Below are positions 14,401 through 26,091 of a DNA stretch of 64,000 bases, piece by piece. Position 1 is the first letter of the stretch, and the number at the start of each line of letters is the position of its first letter. Below the pieces are notes generated by a model. That model ran no database searches. It was given only the letters and a program-made list of their open reading frames with translations, and had not been told where the DNA came from. Made by a program: the position numbers and the translations under genes. Source of the stretch: Tubiluchus corallicola (taxonomy: Eukaryota; Priapulida; Priapulimorpha; Priapulimorphida; Tubiluchidae); NCBI GenBank assembly GCA_030141605.1, contig JAQGDQ010000278.1:186001-250000 (forward strand), written 5' to 3'.

Positions 14401-17400
14401 AACTGCAACCATCACGTGACATGTGGGTAAAACAAAGCCGTCTGCTACTTCACTTCGGTAACTTCAGTTATTTCACGTGAACTTTACTTAATTATGCATT
14501 AGTCTGTGCGTAGAATGATTTACTAGCAGGACTCTGCTTGGGAACAAGAAAAAATAAACTAGGTAAGGTTTTAGCTAGCTGTTAAAACTGTTACTATTAC
14601 AATAGCATGGCTGCAAGGTGTTGTCAAGCATATACAAATGACCTGTCTGATTCACTTAACCTTTGACCTTTTCACAATTCAATCATTAATTGCTGGAAGT
14701 GTGGAAAGGCTTATTCAAACTCTTTATTTTCAGACTTTTCCAATCTTGGAACATTTGATTAGAGGCATAACAAAACTGAAATTCAAATGTATCAAGTTAT
14801 TAAGAAAATACGATATGCTCTCTTAGTAATTCTCATGCTAAATTCAGTACACACCAATCTCTTTTCAATGTCCTTCTCTGAACTTTGATGATGGTGCAAA
14901 GAATGTGCAACACGTTTATGAGTAGAACTGCATGTTTGCTCCAGTAACTTCACACGTTTTTCTGTTGTCATAAGATCTTCTGTTAATACTTCAGTCTTTT
15001 CTGCTCTGTAATAAAAATAGAACTGTATATGGTAAAGAAAACTAATGCAATTGTTTACGACTAATGACTAGGAACAGTTGGGTCTCAAGATTAATGATTA
15101 ATGCACAATTATTAATTTTTTGACAGTCTGACACACTTACACCCAAACAGCTGAAACCAGGACCAAAATGGAGAAAATGTGTTGCTTAAATAATCGATTA
15201 TTTGATACACATTTCTGTACATTTAACACTGATCTCCACAGAATGTTTGCAAACATAAATAATAAACTATACAACAGTAGCAGATTGGGTCTAAAATTTC
15301 TATCGGGAAAACTCGTAAAAAGGCTCAGTCAAAAGGAACCACTTAATTCCAAAGCGTAGTCAAGCGAAACAAATAAAAGTAAAGGTTTTAGGCAAATGAA
15401 ATATTCCAATGTTACAGCTATTCAATATTATTGTATTTATTTATGTTAATGTGTGCATACTACAAACACTAGAAAATTTTAATAAACTTACAATAAAAAT
15501 GAAAATCATGATCATAGAACAACCAACCCGAGAAAATTTACAAAGTATAATTAGAAAATGTTTTCATATGTAATCTCATATTGTATTTATTTATGTTAAT
15601 GTGTGCATACTACAAACACTAGAAAATTTTAATAAACTTACAATAAAAATGAAAATCATGATCATAGAACAACCAATCCGAGAAAATTTACAAAGTATAA
15701 TTAGAAAATGTTTTCATATGTAATCTCATATGGTTACTATAAAAATCTTTATTACGAAAACCCCATTTGTACAATGTTTTCTCAAAGTCCAGCCAATATA
15801 ATTTTAAGGTAAGCAAACACTGTCATACGATTTTCAGTCTGATGATTATTTGGTTAATTAGTAATGACTTATTATAAAACATTTGTACATTACTTTGCCC
15901 TCCCCATCTTAGTAATGACTTATTCTAAAACGTTTGTACATTACGTTGCCCTCCCCATCTAGACAGTAGACACACTTCACCTGTTGCCATGATGACCATA
16001 ATCTATAGTTTATATGTTTTTACCTGGCATACCACACACTTGCAGAAAGCAACACTATGTGGGAGTACTATGAACGATGTAATAGATATACAGTATCATC
16101 CAATGACAATGTTTGGCGCTGATTTAGAAATTTAAAGCAGCAAAGAATTTTAGGGAGACAGAAATTCAAAAATGATGACCTTCAACTTAAGAAAAAACAA
16201 AATACATGGCAACATATATAACAAAAAAGAGAAATGATGAAGAACTAATATTGAATGTAAAAAATGGCGAAATTAAACGAACTCATGACTATACATACTT
16301 GAGAGATTGGTTTAATAGCAAAAATAATTATCAGCTTATGTTTGAAAAAAGAAAGGATAAAATGTAATTTATGATTTTAGAAATAATGACCATTGGTAAT
16401 GAATCTAAAGTTGGAACTACTGTTACAGCTGTTCGGCTAATGCTCTACGAAAACACAGTAATACCTTCAATAATCAATAATGCTGAGACTTGGACCAATC
16501 TCACCAAATCAGAAATAGATGAATTGGAAAGCTTACATAAAGAAGCACTAGCAAAAATTTTATGTCAAAAGGATAGTACGCCATATTGGGGCATATTAAG
16601 TGAAACAAAAACCTGGCCAATGATTTGTAGGGTAGACTACAAAAAATTAATGTATTATCATCTGTTAATGAACTCAAATGATGAAAGAATGGCAAAACAA
16701 GTTCTAAAAGTGCAAATAAATAATAACTTTAATTCAGAAATCAAACACATCATGAATAAATATAATATTGATATAAATACAGTGGATATAAAGGTAATAA
16801 CCAAATCTAGATGGAAAAAGTATGTAAAGAATGAAATTTATTTATAGAAAGAGAGCTTTAAACTAAAATAGAAACTATGACAAAATTAAGATTTTTAAAA
16901 AACAGAACTTTCCAAAGACAAATGTTTGTCAAAAAATGTAGGTTAGATGAAATGAAAGATATTATGTCAATTAGACTTAATATGATAGATGTTAAAGCAA
17001 ATTTCAAAAATCAGTATAAAGGGGATCTGAAATGTTCTTTATGTCAGGTAGTAGAGGATACTACTGAGCATCTTTTTGAATGTAAAGCTATGTATATCAA
17101 CAAGTTGGGCCTATCTGTGCAAGATATAAGTGAATGGAACATAAATAAATTACTACTGACTAGGATGTATGTTAATGAGCTGTTGAAACTAAAAATATAA
17201 TTAAAGACGAGTGAACAGTAAAGGCAAATTGACATAAAAGATATTTGGTGTGATTTGTAAAACAAGTTGATTGTGTTGTTGATCTCGCAAACAGACACTT
17301 TTTAATGATGTCTGTTTGCTCGCCACTGGTGGTGAAGAGGAGCGAGCGTATCCACGGTAACTAATATTGTAACTTGGCCCCCCTCTCTCCTCTCCTCCTG

Positions 17401-18357
17401 CCCCCTACCCTCCTGCAAGTCTGCCACTTCTATACAATTATCTGACAATAAATACTATATCACAAGTACTACAACAATATAAAAATAAGCAGTAGATTTT
17501 CAAAAGCGGTAAAACAGACACATTATTAATGTTTTGTTGTGAAGTGATCAATGAAAAATGAGATTTTTGCTATAGTCAAGGATAAAAGGTCAATAAAGTG
17601 AAATATTAATATTGAAGGCGGTTCATAATTTCTCCAAGCTTTTTGGTTGGAGGGATTGTTCCCATAATGCTTATCACATTACTTCTTTAACAAATTATCT
17701 CATTAACAGATAAAAGCTGGAATAAAAAGCTTGTAGACACTAACGGAACATGAGCAGAGGTTAAGGCTCAACAATAAAATCATTGGCAGCCTGATGTCTT
17801 GAAAACCGACCACTGCTTTTTAAACAACTTAGGCCATAGATTCCTGATCTACAAAAGTTCAACATTTGCATTGATGGGGATGACAAATATATGCACCTTA
17901 GCGTTTTTGAGTAGAAAATTAGCATAGTGGTACAATATACATAGCTACTCTCCCTGATATAAAAGGTATTCGGGCACCAGACGGATGGATGGATGGATCC
18001 GAAGCGCTGCAGTAATATGTAAATGATTATCATCTAAATGCAGACCCAATAAAGGGATAGGTAAGGCTCAAATCATGTACCAGCATGACTAGAAGATATT
18101 GCTAATAGTCGTGCTTTATGAACCTCAGAGGAAGTTTGTTTGATTAATTATTTGCAAACAAGGTAATAAGGTAAAAAACAATTTTTACAGCCTTAAGAAA
18201 TCGATCATTCAGGCCTATACTAGTAATCTTTAACTTGCAATAGTGTGCTACAAAATTTACGTAAACGCAGAGATACATACCGTCCAACTGTTTGATCAGC
18301 AAGTTGCTTTACGCGAAAGAACTGCTTCTTCATTTTATCGTAACTGTAACCCGCCAT
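1196..18357 (-). CDS. ARHGAP17: ARHGAP17/ARHGAP44-like BAR-RhoGAP protein (5' part, 434 codons)
   Basis: Orthologue of the RICH/nadrin group: an N-terminal BAR domain that senses curved membrane, then a RhoGAP domain that switches off Cdc42/Rac. Eleven phase-consistent coding exons: 18281-18357, 14855-15005, 12708-12787, 10851-10962, 9730-9806, 8143-8353, 7019-7100, 6739-6866, 5140-5327, 2880-2960, 1196-1312. The start ATG at 18357 gives MAGYSYDKMKKQFFRVKQLA; MKKQFxRxKQLAxQTVGRAEKTE is the family signature. BAR spans about residues 1-262 and RhoGAP begins near 266 (FLQKPVYGVALSEHL). The catalytic arginine finger is Arg310 in GLFRIAGS; the last visible exon carries NIAIVFGPNL. The GT donor at 1194-1195 shows the gene continues, but no convincing next exon exists in 1-1195, so the rest of RhoGAP and the proline-rich SH3-binding tail are outside. 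ARHGAP17, ARHGAP44 and SH3BP1 cannot be separated without the tail. Introns hold LINE, MITE and simple repeats. Confidence 0.92.
2571..2728. repeat. 79-bp tandem duplication, diverged
   Basis: Two adjacent copies, both starting GCATAGCTTTGAAAGTTTAA, at 2571-2649 and 2650-2728. Each ends in a poly-A run before the next copy. Located in an ARHGAP17 intron. Confidence 0.7.
3775..4115. repeat. Diverged minisatellite, unit about 33-36 bp
   Basis: About nine imperfect units around the core TTTTGATTTGGCCTACAGCA, with spacer variants such as GTTTTGGCTT. Unit length drifts, so the array is old. It lies in the ARHGAP17 intron between 2961 and 5139. The open frames through it result from the repeat and show no codon conservation. 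Confidence 0.75.
5140..5327 (-). CDS. ARHGAP17: ARHGAP17-like exon 9: RhoGAP catalytic arginine-finger exon
   Basis: This exon opens with GLFRIAGSAARMKKLR, the RhoGAP arginine-finger loop (Arg310 is the residue inserted into the GTPase active site). It continues through YDVHCIASALKLYLRELPDPL, the conserved family helix, and ends within AAN(K), phase 2. The acceptor is TTTTCAG and the donor GTAAGA. All expected RhoGAP catalytic features are intact, so the visible part of the gene looks functional. Confidence 0.93.
5369..5503. repeat. Compound trinucleotide microsatellite
   Basis: Successive blocks of (AAT)n, (CTG)n, (CCG)n, (ACC)n and (AAT)n within about 135 bases of the ARHGAP17 intron after exon 9. 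It reads as homopolymeric amino acids in several frames but is intronic, 40 bases from the nearest exon. Confidence 0.85.
6538..6636. repeat. Interstitial CCTAA/TCTAA pentamer repeats
   Basis: Two short runs of CCTAA (read TTAGG on the other strand), followed by a run of the variant TCTAA. TTAGG is the arthropod-type telomere unit, but only three to four exact units occur in each run. A similar short TCTAA run occurs near 57095-57121. Confidence 0.6.
10697..10874. repeat. Tandem duplication including the 3' edge of ARHGAP17 exon 4
   Basis: Sequence from CTCAGTTGAAAGA through TACACCCTCCTCA to TTCAAAGGTG occurs twice: about 10697-10774 and 10787-10874. The right copy contains the real exon 4 end and donor (exon 10851-10962). 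In the left copy the matching segment is degraded and has lost the donor, leaving a dead partial exon copy in the following intron. Confidence 0.6.
12044..12367. mobile_element. Non-autonomous hAT-like MITE, copy A
   Basis: Ends resemble the hAT-type terminus CAGRGGCRTAGCCAGG (here AGACATAGCCAGGGGGAGCA at the left). The internal sequence is the reverse complement of the element at 30664-30983, sharing the region around TTGCCC-AAATCTACTTATTATAATATATTCTTGTCACAC. No transposase is present. It lies in the ARHGAP17 intron between exons 3 and 4. Confidence 0.65.
13070..13395. mobile_element. Possible hAT-like element relic
   Basis: Two GC-richer ends with related text, GGGGCAGAAGCCCC with AAGGGCATCCAATCAAAGAGT on the left and GCCCCCTGCTTGAGTCTTAGG with GGGCATACAATCAAGGAGT on the right, enclose about 300 bases without a gene. 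Terminal structure is blurred and no target duplication is clear. Confidence 0.3.
15431..15730. repeat. Nearly perfect 150-bp tandem duplication
   Basis: Copies at 15431-15580 and 15581-15730, both starting TTGTATTTATTTATGTTAATG and ending TAATCTCATA. I see one difference (CAACCCG versus CAATCCG), so the event is recent. It lies in ARHGAP17 intron 1. Confidence 0.92.
15860..15961. repeat. 51-bp tandem duplication
   Basis: Two copies of a unit starting AGTAATGACTTATT and ending CCCTCCCCATCT, at 15860-15910 and 15911-15961, with a few substitutions. It follows closely after the 150-bp duplication. Confidence 0.85.
16150..17200 (+). mobile_element. Non-LTR retrotransposon ORF2 3' fragment (decayed)
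   Basis: C-terminal part of a LINE reverse-transcriptase polyprotein. About 16230-16366 encodes the RT tail with NGEIKRTHDYTYL. Codons 16371-16847 give a conserved block containing VIPSIINNAETW, STPYWGIL and KKLMYYHLLMNS. A following segment, 16877-17200, has a CxxC-DTTEH-C zinc-knuckle-like motif (CSLCQVVEDTTEHLFEC). In-frame stops and a frame change separate the blocks, so it cannot make a full protein. It lies in ARHGAP17 intron 1 on the opposite strand. It differs in sequence from the CR1/Jockey-type pieces elsewhere in the window. The exact clade cannot be named from this piece. Confidence 0.8.
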
Positions 18358-19329
18358 AGCGAAAACTTTATAATTTACTTTAGTTGGTGAGCAGCTTGCA
18401 AAATATCACTAGCAAAATCTACAATTTACTCAAAAACACAGCAGTTTAACACACTACTGAACAACAATCACGCCTTCGAAATTTCAGAATCTCTTACTGC
18501 ACTGGCAACCACAACAGGCTCAGCAGCTCGCTGTCAGTCTCAACTCAACGTGAGGTCAAGGGCATAGCTAGGCCTGAAAGGGATCAAAATTCTATGAATT
18601 TGCACCGTCACTTATTATCACCATTGACTGAAGAAACCGCAGAGGACTGGAAATCAAATTGCATGATGAAATACAGAGATATTGTGTCTCGCGCAGAGGT
18701 TATTCTGACTATCCGTAAGATCGATTTACAGACATTCCTGTAAGATAGTATGGATCACTGTCTTGTTCTATAAAAAAAACTTGTCTTGCGCGTTGCTGTT
18801 GGTCTAATGGCTTTAAGTGAGCTTATAATTGCAAGATAACTCTAGAATAATATGGACGTGCGTGTTCTTGTAAGTTGTGACTTGCCATGTAGCCCATGAT
18901 TGCTCACCAGCATGATGCTCATTGCTCACCCGATGAGCTCTGTGTTCACCCCTTAGGTACGCCCTCAAAAGAGGTCAGTTTTGTAAAAACTATTCTTATT
19001 GGATGTTAAAGCTGAGTGAGTAAGCTTGAGCTTGTTAAATAACGAGGCACTGGTGGATTGAAGATAATTGAAAAAGAACACATTTTAAATTAAATTAACA
19101 CATTAAATTAACAACAACAAATATTTTTTACGACTAAAAAAGTCGTGCTTCATAATTTCTACTCAAAGCAGTCGCGGTTGCATAAACCAACCAAAAAAAT
19201 TAATAACTTTCAGACAATCGGTTTTCTCCGCTAGATGGTAGACACTCTGCTCCTTATAAAGATTTCTGCAATAAAATTTAGAAGGTTATTGAAGAAAGTG
19301 CATCATTTTTGAATTTCTGCGAGGTAGCA
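18358..19329. promoter_or_regulatory. Shared head-to-head promoter region (ARHGAP17-like / C6orf136-like)
   Basis: The 972 bases between the two divergent start codons must contain both 5' UTRs and probably both promoters. No clear TATA box at a convincing distance and no GC-rich island is visible. A bidirectional promoter is inferred from arrangement only. Confidence 0.45.
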
Positions 19330-22300
19330 ATGTTATCACAATTTAGGTCATCCATTATTTGTTTAGCAAAATGGCTAAATGTTGCTTCTCGATCAATTAC
19401 TTATGTTACAAGTAATGAATGTGGCAAGTGTCGTCATCCTGCGTTAGTGAGTATAATAATAAGTATTTGAATATTAGCGAGACGTATAGCCTAAGATATA
19501 CTGTAAAGATTCTTTTGCTACTCGCAAAAATTGTTAATAATGTGCATTGAAATGTGTGTCGGTAATTGATGACTTGAATCCGAGTTTTTTAATTCAATTC
19601 AAAATTTTTCTTCATTTCCAATACAAAGTTCATTAAGGTAGTTACAACAGGTCGTGTAAAGTATGTAGAGGTGGGGTGGCGAAAAATCAAGGGGTCAAAG
19701 CTTCTAATGTGGTGAAGTGTGCAAATCTAGCATTAGGAAGTAACGTTACCTAATCACTACATCTTGTCATTCTCCATTGTCTCATCTTTCTCACCTCATC
19801 TTCACACTCATTATCTTTCAAAGTGTCCCTTCTTTTTAACTTGCGTCCTCTGCATTCCTGTTATTCCATATTGCTTGTTCGACTTAGATCTTACAAGTTC
19901 ATTTTCTGATATGAGACAATAATTATTTGTGCTGCATTGATCATTAGGCTATATCGTATTTAAAAGTATTTCTTATATTATTTCTACATTGTGTATTTTT
20001 GAGTAAAATATTGGCTTTTGGAATAAATAAACTATATACTATGCGACTACTAAAGGAATGATAAAGAGACAGTTAGTATCCAGAGACATCAATGCAATTG
20101 TGAAACTGTACAAAAGCTTGGTAAGACACAAATTAGAGTATTGCTTACAAGCATAAAATCCACATTATAGAAAAGACACTAAGCTTTTAGAAGGTGTTCA
20201 GCAAAGGGTGTTTAACGTGACTGAAGGTATAGAGGAAATGGTCGTTATCAAGAGAAAGGCTTAGAAAATGTTCACTTGCAGCCTTAGAGACATTGAGGAA
20301 ATTTGATACAAACTTATAAAATTATGCATATGAGTTAGGTAGCATAAAAAAGAAAGAAATGTTTATACTGGTAAATGTAGGCAGAATCAGATGGCATTCT
20401 CTTAAAATTTTTAAATGTAGAGCCAGATTGGACTGCAGAAAATATTTTTTCACGGAAAGAGAGGTCATAAATAAATATAAGGATGAGAGGTAAATGTATG
20501 TTAAGCTTGTCATTTATAGTTTTTTTCTTTTTAGTACTGAACGTGCATAAATAATTTAATGATTTTTAACTTAAATTTACAGATAGCTGAACATTGCATT
20601 GTTCAAGAAAGAGCAATAAGTACTTGTCGACATTCTGATCAAGGAGTATCATATAAGATGAAGATGAAAGAACGTGTCATAAATGAGAGCTGCAAGTTCG
20701 ATATGCTTGTCCATGATTTCTTTCCACCAAATAAGAAAATTGTTTCACAACATTTATTAGAAGAACTTGATACGTCAAGAGCATTGGGTCCTGTTAGTTA
20801 TGATGAGTGCAACGTACCAGCTGTTTTGCATACAGACATTGATACTATTCACGTGCTAAATGAAGACAGCGTTACTTCTGCTGCTGGATGCAATGTGATT
20901 AGTAGGGAAAATCATTCTGTGACTGTAATGTGTGTTCCAGTGGAGAATGTTGATGATTCTATTGCTGAATACAGTTCCAGTGAGAGAGAGATGGCAAAGA
21001 ATCAGGCACCAGTTCCTGATCCTTTGGGAAAACCTACACTTGAGCAACTGACAGTTCTTCAAGAAAAACTACATGATACGGTAAAATTTTTATGACACTA
21101 GCATCACTAATAAAATTATCTTTTCCGTGCATAATGTAGACTTAATGATTGTCAACTAGAGATTTATAGACTAAACGACATGGGTTTAATCACCGAATGT
21201 CAAAAATCTAGCTCTTTTTACTTCCAAGCTTCTTTTAATATACACATTTTATGCATTCAACTTTTGCATCTCAGAGACACTGCAGATTAGCAGTTTTACT
21301 GTGCATTTCTGCACAGTTTACTTCTACCTAAACAAGACACCAATGAGATATTATATTAAACTTGAATCGTTCTTTTTACTTTGAGTGTCTGGAGGCAAAA
21401 TCTGTGTAACTGATGCCAATTGGAAATGTGGATTGTGTACCATGCACATTTAATATGTAGGAACTTCAATAATCTTAAAATTACAGATCTTTACTTCAGC
21501 AAATCCTCCAGTTCTCCTATTGTTGCACAAAGGCCTGAACTAAATAATTCATTCTACCTAAACTCACTAATATCTGATTCATGTAAATCACACCTGTGGA
21601 TTAGTCTATTTTTTCGTTTTTAGATTGCTAATCCTTGTGGTGTCACAAGAACAAGATGACAAATTTTGCTAAGTTTTTATGTTCCTTATGGTTCTGTTAC
21701 TATGTGAAAAAATTTTTAACTTGATTTTCAGATAAAAAAAATTTTTGTGTCAACACACGATTATTCTTTGTACCACAAGAATGTCATCTTTGAAAACAAT
21801 TTTACTGGAAAGGTATATAGGTAGGTATCAAACACTTTGGGCATTTTATGGAAACAGTTGTACATTTTACTTTTTAAAATCAGTATGATATTAGAAGTTT
21901 ACATTTTATTGCTCTACAAGTTTTGATAGTACTGTTTAATGTACGTAGCAGTGACTTGCTAAGTGAGTGTGTAGTGTAATTCCCGAATAATGTCTTTAAC
22001 TTAAAACACCTTATCTGTAAAAATATAATTGAAAATCAAATGCTCAATTATTAATGCAGTCAAATTTTATTATACCCCTCCATTATAATGCCAGCCTCAG
22101 TTAATGCCCAAATTTTTGGCAAAACAATGGTCCATACATATTTGCATAGACATGTATGTTTTAATGTATCTTGTTATAATGCAAAACTCGCTTAATTCTA
22201 ACTTTTTCTGGAGCCCCATTGTGGGCAGTAAAAATAGGAGTAACATAGCTACTCGGCCAAATAAGTACCTAACATAATTAATGTGTGTTTGATTAGAATA

Positions 22301-24109
22301 CTACAAGGTTTACATTTAGTTTGGCTTAGCAAGTATATTTGTAATTTCTCTTCACAAATTGAAGTTAAATTTCTGTGTGCGGTTTTGTGCCTTGTTAAAA
22401 TTCTCTCCTAAAAAATTGAAACGTTTCAAATTGGAAGCAAATTTTCGCGAAACCACTTAACAATTTTATGCGACTGTTTCTCTCAAAACACTGTAAAATT
22501 AAATTTTTCATGTTTTTCTTGTAAAGCATATCACCAAAGAAATGATTTTTCTAGAGGTATTGTGAGTTACATGCAACAAGTAGCTTTGTTTCGCATTTGG
22601 GGACACGTGCGCTATGCCCACATTCACATAGAAATTCTCAAAAGCACAGTCCACGAGGAAGATGGTACTATAAGAGTACGCTGGCGATTGAAAGGAATTG
22701 GTGGCATCAGGGCGATACTGACATTCTGGAGATTTAAAATATGGAAAATTAGGCAGTCAGCTGATGAGCAGTCATCGTAAGTGTTCTACACATTACTTAC
22801 TAAAGCTAATAGAAAAGCAAATGAATAAACAGGTATCTGATTGTGCAATGGCATCCACTTAATAAATCCAGCTGCTTATTGTGGCCACTATTTCTGGTAC
22901 GGCACTGCATTTATTTAAATTCAAACTTCGCTTTATAAATCTACCTTGCACGCTGTGAAGACAACAAGATTGTAACATAACACAACACGATTGTCTCGCG
23001 TTTTAACTTGACGATGATGATGACAGTGAATCTGAATCAGAATTACTATATCAGATGCTGAAATGTGACGTGAGCTGGAAACACTGCAGAACAGTGACTA
23101 TTCAAACATACAACACTTCACCTAACTCAAGCAAGACATTCAATTGCATCTTCGAAAAAATCCACTAAAACAGAACACACTGAACATGTTTCGACTTTAA
23201 ACGTATTTGCATGGTATATAACTGTCTATTGCAAACTTGATTAAGTTAAACTAAAATGCAGGTTCTAACTGATTAACCCTTGTGCGTTAATGTTTTTAAC
23301 TCGCTGGTGTTGAAGTTACTCTATTGCATTTTTAACTTGGCAAGCAATTTATCTCATATCTCAGTGTGTCTCATCGCAATGTATGCATATTTTACGCGAG
23401 TTACTTTAATCATATGAGTGCTAATAAATTATTGCACTTTACAAACGTATTTTGTGTGAGTTACTTTAATCATATGAATTTTATTTATTATTGAACTTTA
23501 TTTAAAAACTTTTCACAAGCAGTTTACTGAATGTTAAAAGAATTGGCCTCACCAATAAACAATATGCACTGTATTAACATGCAAAACGCCACTTAACAGG
23601 TCTCTTCAGTTTATAAATTCATCCACTTAATAAATTCATTTAGTTTCACACCAAGGTGGATTTCTTACAAAGTACACTGTGTTTTTATTTTGTCCCATTG
23701 CGTACTATAATGTTATGCTGGCCTAAACTATCAGTAATGCTTATTTAAGAATAAATAGTTGCTAATTAATCATCAAAAAGCTAGCATTTATGCAGGTAAC
23801 ATGTCACATTTATTGTACTGGTGTTGCCAACATTTTGCTTTCAGCTTTGTATGTTCAATGCAAATAATGCAAAATACTGCACTGTATAAAAACTTTGTCT
23901 GCTATCTATATATCTCATATTGACTACCTTTTTCCAATGCATCTAGGTGGCTAGATGGATTTTCCATTTTCTACTTGAAAGGAGACGGTCTTATACACAA
24001 GCATGTAGCAGATAGAATGATGCGTGAAGAAGAAAAGACCAAAAAGCGTTCTTTCTCTCGGTGGCTGTTCGGAGTAAAACCATTAAAGAAGAGCCTAGCA
24101 CCTAGTTAA
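19330..24109 (+). CDS. C6orf136: C6orf136-like DUF2358 protein, complete, 362 aa
   Basis: Five exons, all phase-consistent: 19330-19446, 20583-21080, 21732-21820, 22555-22776, 23947-24109 (TAA). The start is the ATG giving MLSQFRSSIICLAKWL; the basic/hydrophobic N-terminus fits a mitochondrial presequence, but this is inference. Exon 2 is a poorly conserved linker rich in Ser, Glu and Asp. The conserved domain starts near LEQLTVLQEKLHDT and runs through IFVSTHDYSLYHKNVIFEN, then IWGHVRYAHIHIEIL, IRVRWRLKGI and FSIFYLKGDGLIHKH. These match the vertebrate C6orf136 pattern of HDYSLY, RWRL and FYLxxxGLIxxH. The family has an NTF2-like fold prediction in my recollection; its biochemical role is unknown. 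Introns contain a LINE relic (20060-20500) and short duplications. It converges on DUSP12. Confidence 0.88.
20060..20500 (+). mobile_element. CR1/Jockey-type LINE relic (RT C-terminal end)
   Basis: Decayed reading with stops: LVRHKLEYCLQA*NPHYRKD, then KLLEGVQQRVFNVTEG, later HSLKIFKCRARLDCRK. This is the standard order at the end of CR1/Jockey-group reverse transcriptases. It sits in intron 1 of the C6orf136-like gene, same orientation. Confidence 0.75.
23387..23510. repeat. About 62-bp tandem duplication
   Basis: Two copies sharing GAGTTACTTTAATCATATGA followed by AT-rich text and ATT-GCACTTT or ATT-GAACTTT. Located in the last intron of the C6orf136-like gene. Confidence 0.65.
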
Positions 24110-26091
24110 TATGTTATATAAATTACTTAGCTAACGAGTTCTTTGATACGTTGTTGATAGTTATTGACTATAGTAATGATGTAGTCAAATTGTTCAACAT
24201 TTTATGTCTGTTTTAGGTGTACAGGAAGTTATCGCTTAACGACACCCTGTTTAGCAATGCTTCGTTTTAACGACACTAGAACTTGACACCGTTTTTTAAT
24301 TAACAATGTGTTTTGTTTTAACAACGATTTTTTACATTGCTCAAAGCAATTTTTACTTTAACAACGATTTGTTTACCGAGTTTGAATTGCCAAAACACTA
24401 CTTATTCCTGTTATTCTATTCAAAAGAGCTGTTATTAATATAAAAACTATGAAGCCTGCAACATGATTTCACTTTGTCTCCTGACGAACTGCTAAGTACG
24501 AAAGACTGCTGTTCTATCAAATGTGATAATGGTCATTATTTGCCACTTACACAAAAAACTGTTACGCCATCTGACTGTCAGTGCAAAGTGCAAGCTTTCT
24601 ACAAAGGAAATTTGCCTAAACTCTGTTGCTATAGCAACCAGTGCCTAGACAAAATTGTCATACTAAAGTTTTACTTAGTTGTAAAATTAACCCCCACCAG
24701 CAGCCGCAATGCAGGTGACGTGCATCATTTGCACTAAAACAGCTTATTCATAGCAGCTTATTCATGTGCTAAGATGCAGCTTGAAAGAGAAGCGGCCAGC
24801 TAGGTATAGATAAAATGATAGGAGGTTTACTCAAAGCAAGTAGAAAAAGCGTTATTGATGTTTGCCCCTGGAGCTTATCCGAATGCTTGTTCATTAGCTC
24901 CTATAGAAAATCTAGTTTCGTTTAACGATGTTTGGCTTAACAGCGAGTTTTGCTGGAATGCATTAGGATCGTTAAGCGAGGACTTACCTTGTATGTTAAT
25001 GTTAATAAATGTTAACAGTACTCTACATAGTGACATTGTTTTCTTATACTTGTCTGAACATTATTATTAAAACAAAACAAAACTTATCTAAATTTAACCT
25101 GGACAGTGGATCTATAGTGTAATTAGTAGCTCCCTGTCTGTAATGTAGCCCAGGAACAGACATAATAATTGAACTTAACAATTTGTTTCATTAAAATAAT
25201 TAATGTATTTTATTGTATAAGTTAATAAACAGTTAAAAAAATGTAATGATGAAGTCTGCAGACTTTGGGATGGGGATTGTGATATAATCACCAACATGTC
25301 AATATTTCTAATTCATGCATTTAGTATGGGTCAAATGTTTGATTTTGACTCGTAAAAGTTTCGGTAATTTGAATTCGACAGGTAACCTACAATTATAGAT
25401 TTGAATAATTCAGTATTTCAATAACATTCCTTCTTTATTAAAACATTTGAAACATCATACAATCAGCATAATTCAAGTGCAAATCTCTGTGCACCACTTT
25501 GTAAAAAATATTCTAGTTTATAGAATGGAAACAAGCAATAAGCATGATATTACTACTGTTTACTATTACTGATTTCAAATTTATTCAAACCACTTTAATG
25601 CTGAATTTGAATTCTATTTAAATTTGAGATTTTGAGTTTCGGCCCATGTTCCAAAACCAAAATTACGATTTGACTTCGATCTGTTGTAGCATATACTCGC
25701 CTCTAGTGTTTAGGCAAAATTGTTATGTTAAGGTTTTTTGAACTCGTGAATTTAAAGAACTTGAGCATTACAAGCCTGCAAAAAGACTTGATAATCAAGT
25801 TTTCAGTACATCAAATAACTTTATGTATCTTGACAATATAGAGTTTTGCTCATAATTTATAATTTTGATCATAAGCAATGAATTAGGGATCAGTATAAAA
25901 TTCAGCATTTTGACAGAAATAACTTATACAAAAGTTACTAACCATTAATTCGACAAAAGTGTCACTTTCACATGATATATAAATGTAATAAATAACATTT
26001 AAATAATTTACTATCACTAAGTTAACAATTATAACTACTGATAAGTACTGCCTCATGTGAATACTAAAATACATGCATACTATAATAGTAA
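24110..26091. other. Convergent intergenic region, C6orf136-like / DUSP12
   Basis: About 2 kb between two stop codons on opposite strands. It holds a pogo/Tigger-like MITE (24220-24993) and AT-rich unique sequence. No AATAAA occurs in the first 110 bases after the C6orf136-like stop. The first clear ones on the plus strand follow the MITE (about 25004 and 25221), so the transposon may lie inside the 3' UTR. No further gene was recognised. Confidence 0.5.
24220..24993. mobile_element. Pogo/Tigger-like non-autonomous element (CTCGCTTAACG family), long copy
   Basis: Left end TACAGGAAGTTATCGCTTAACG, right end CGTTAAGCGAGGACTTACCTTGTA: inverted ends of the same family as 43232-43553. Subterminal blocks repeat the AACGA motif many times. 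The interior has no transposase-like frame that I recognise. Confidence 0.75.

Noticed and set aside
22842-23660. A possible further Tigger relic, with CCACTTAATAAAT words at both ends and an acidic Asp/Ser/Glu run near 23010
   Set aside because: The ends are in direct rather than inverted order and no transposase word could be confirmed.
24474-24737. An 87-codon cysteine-rich frame within the Tigger-like MITE
   Set aside because: It does not resemble a transposase, is absent from the shorter copy, and has no splice or homology support.
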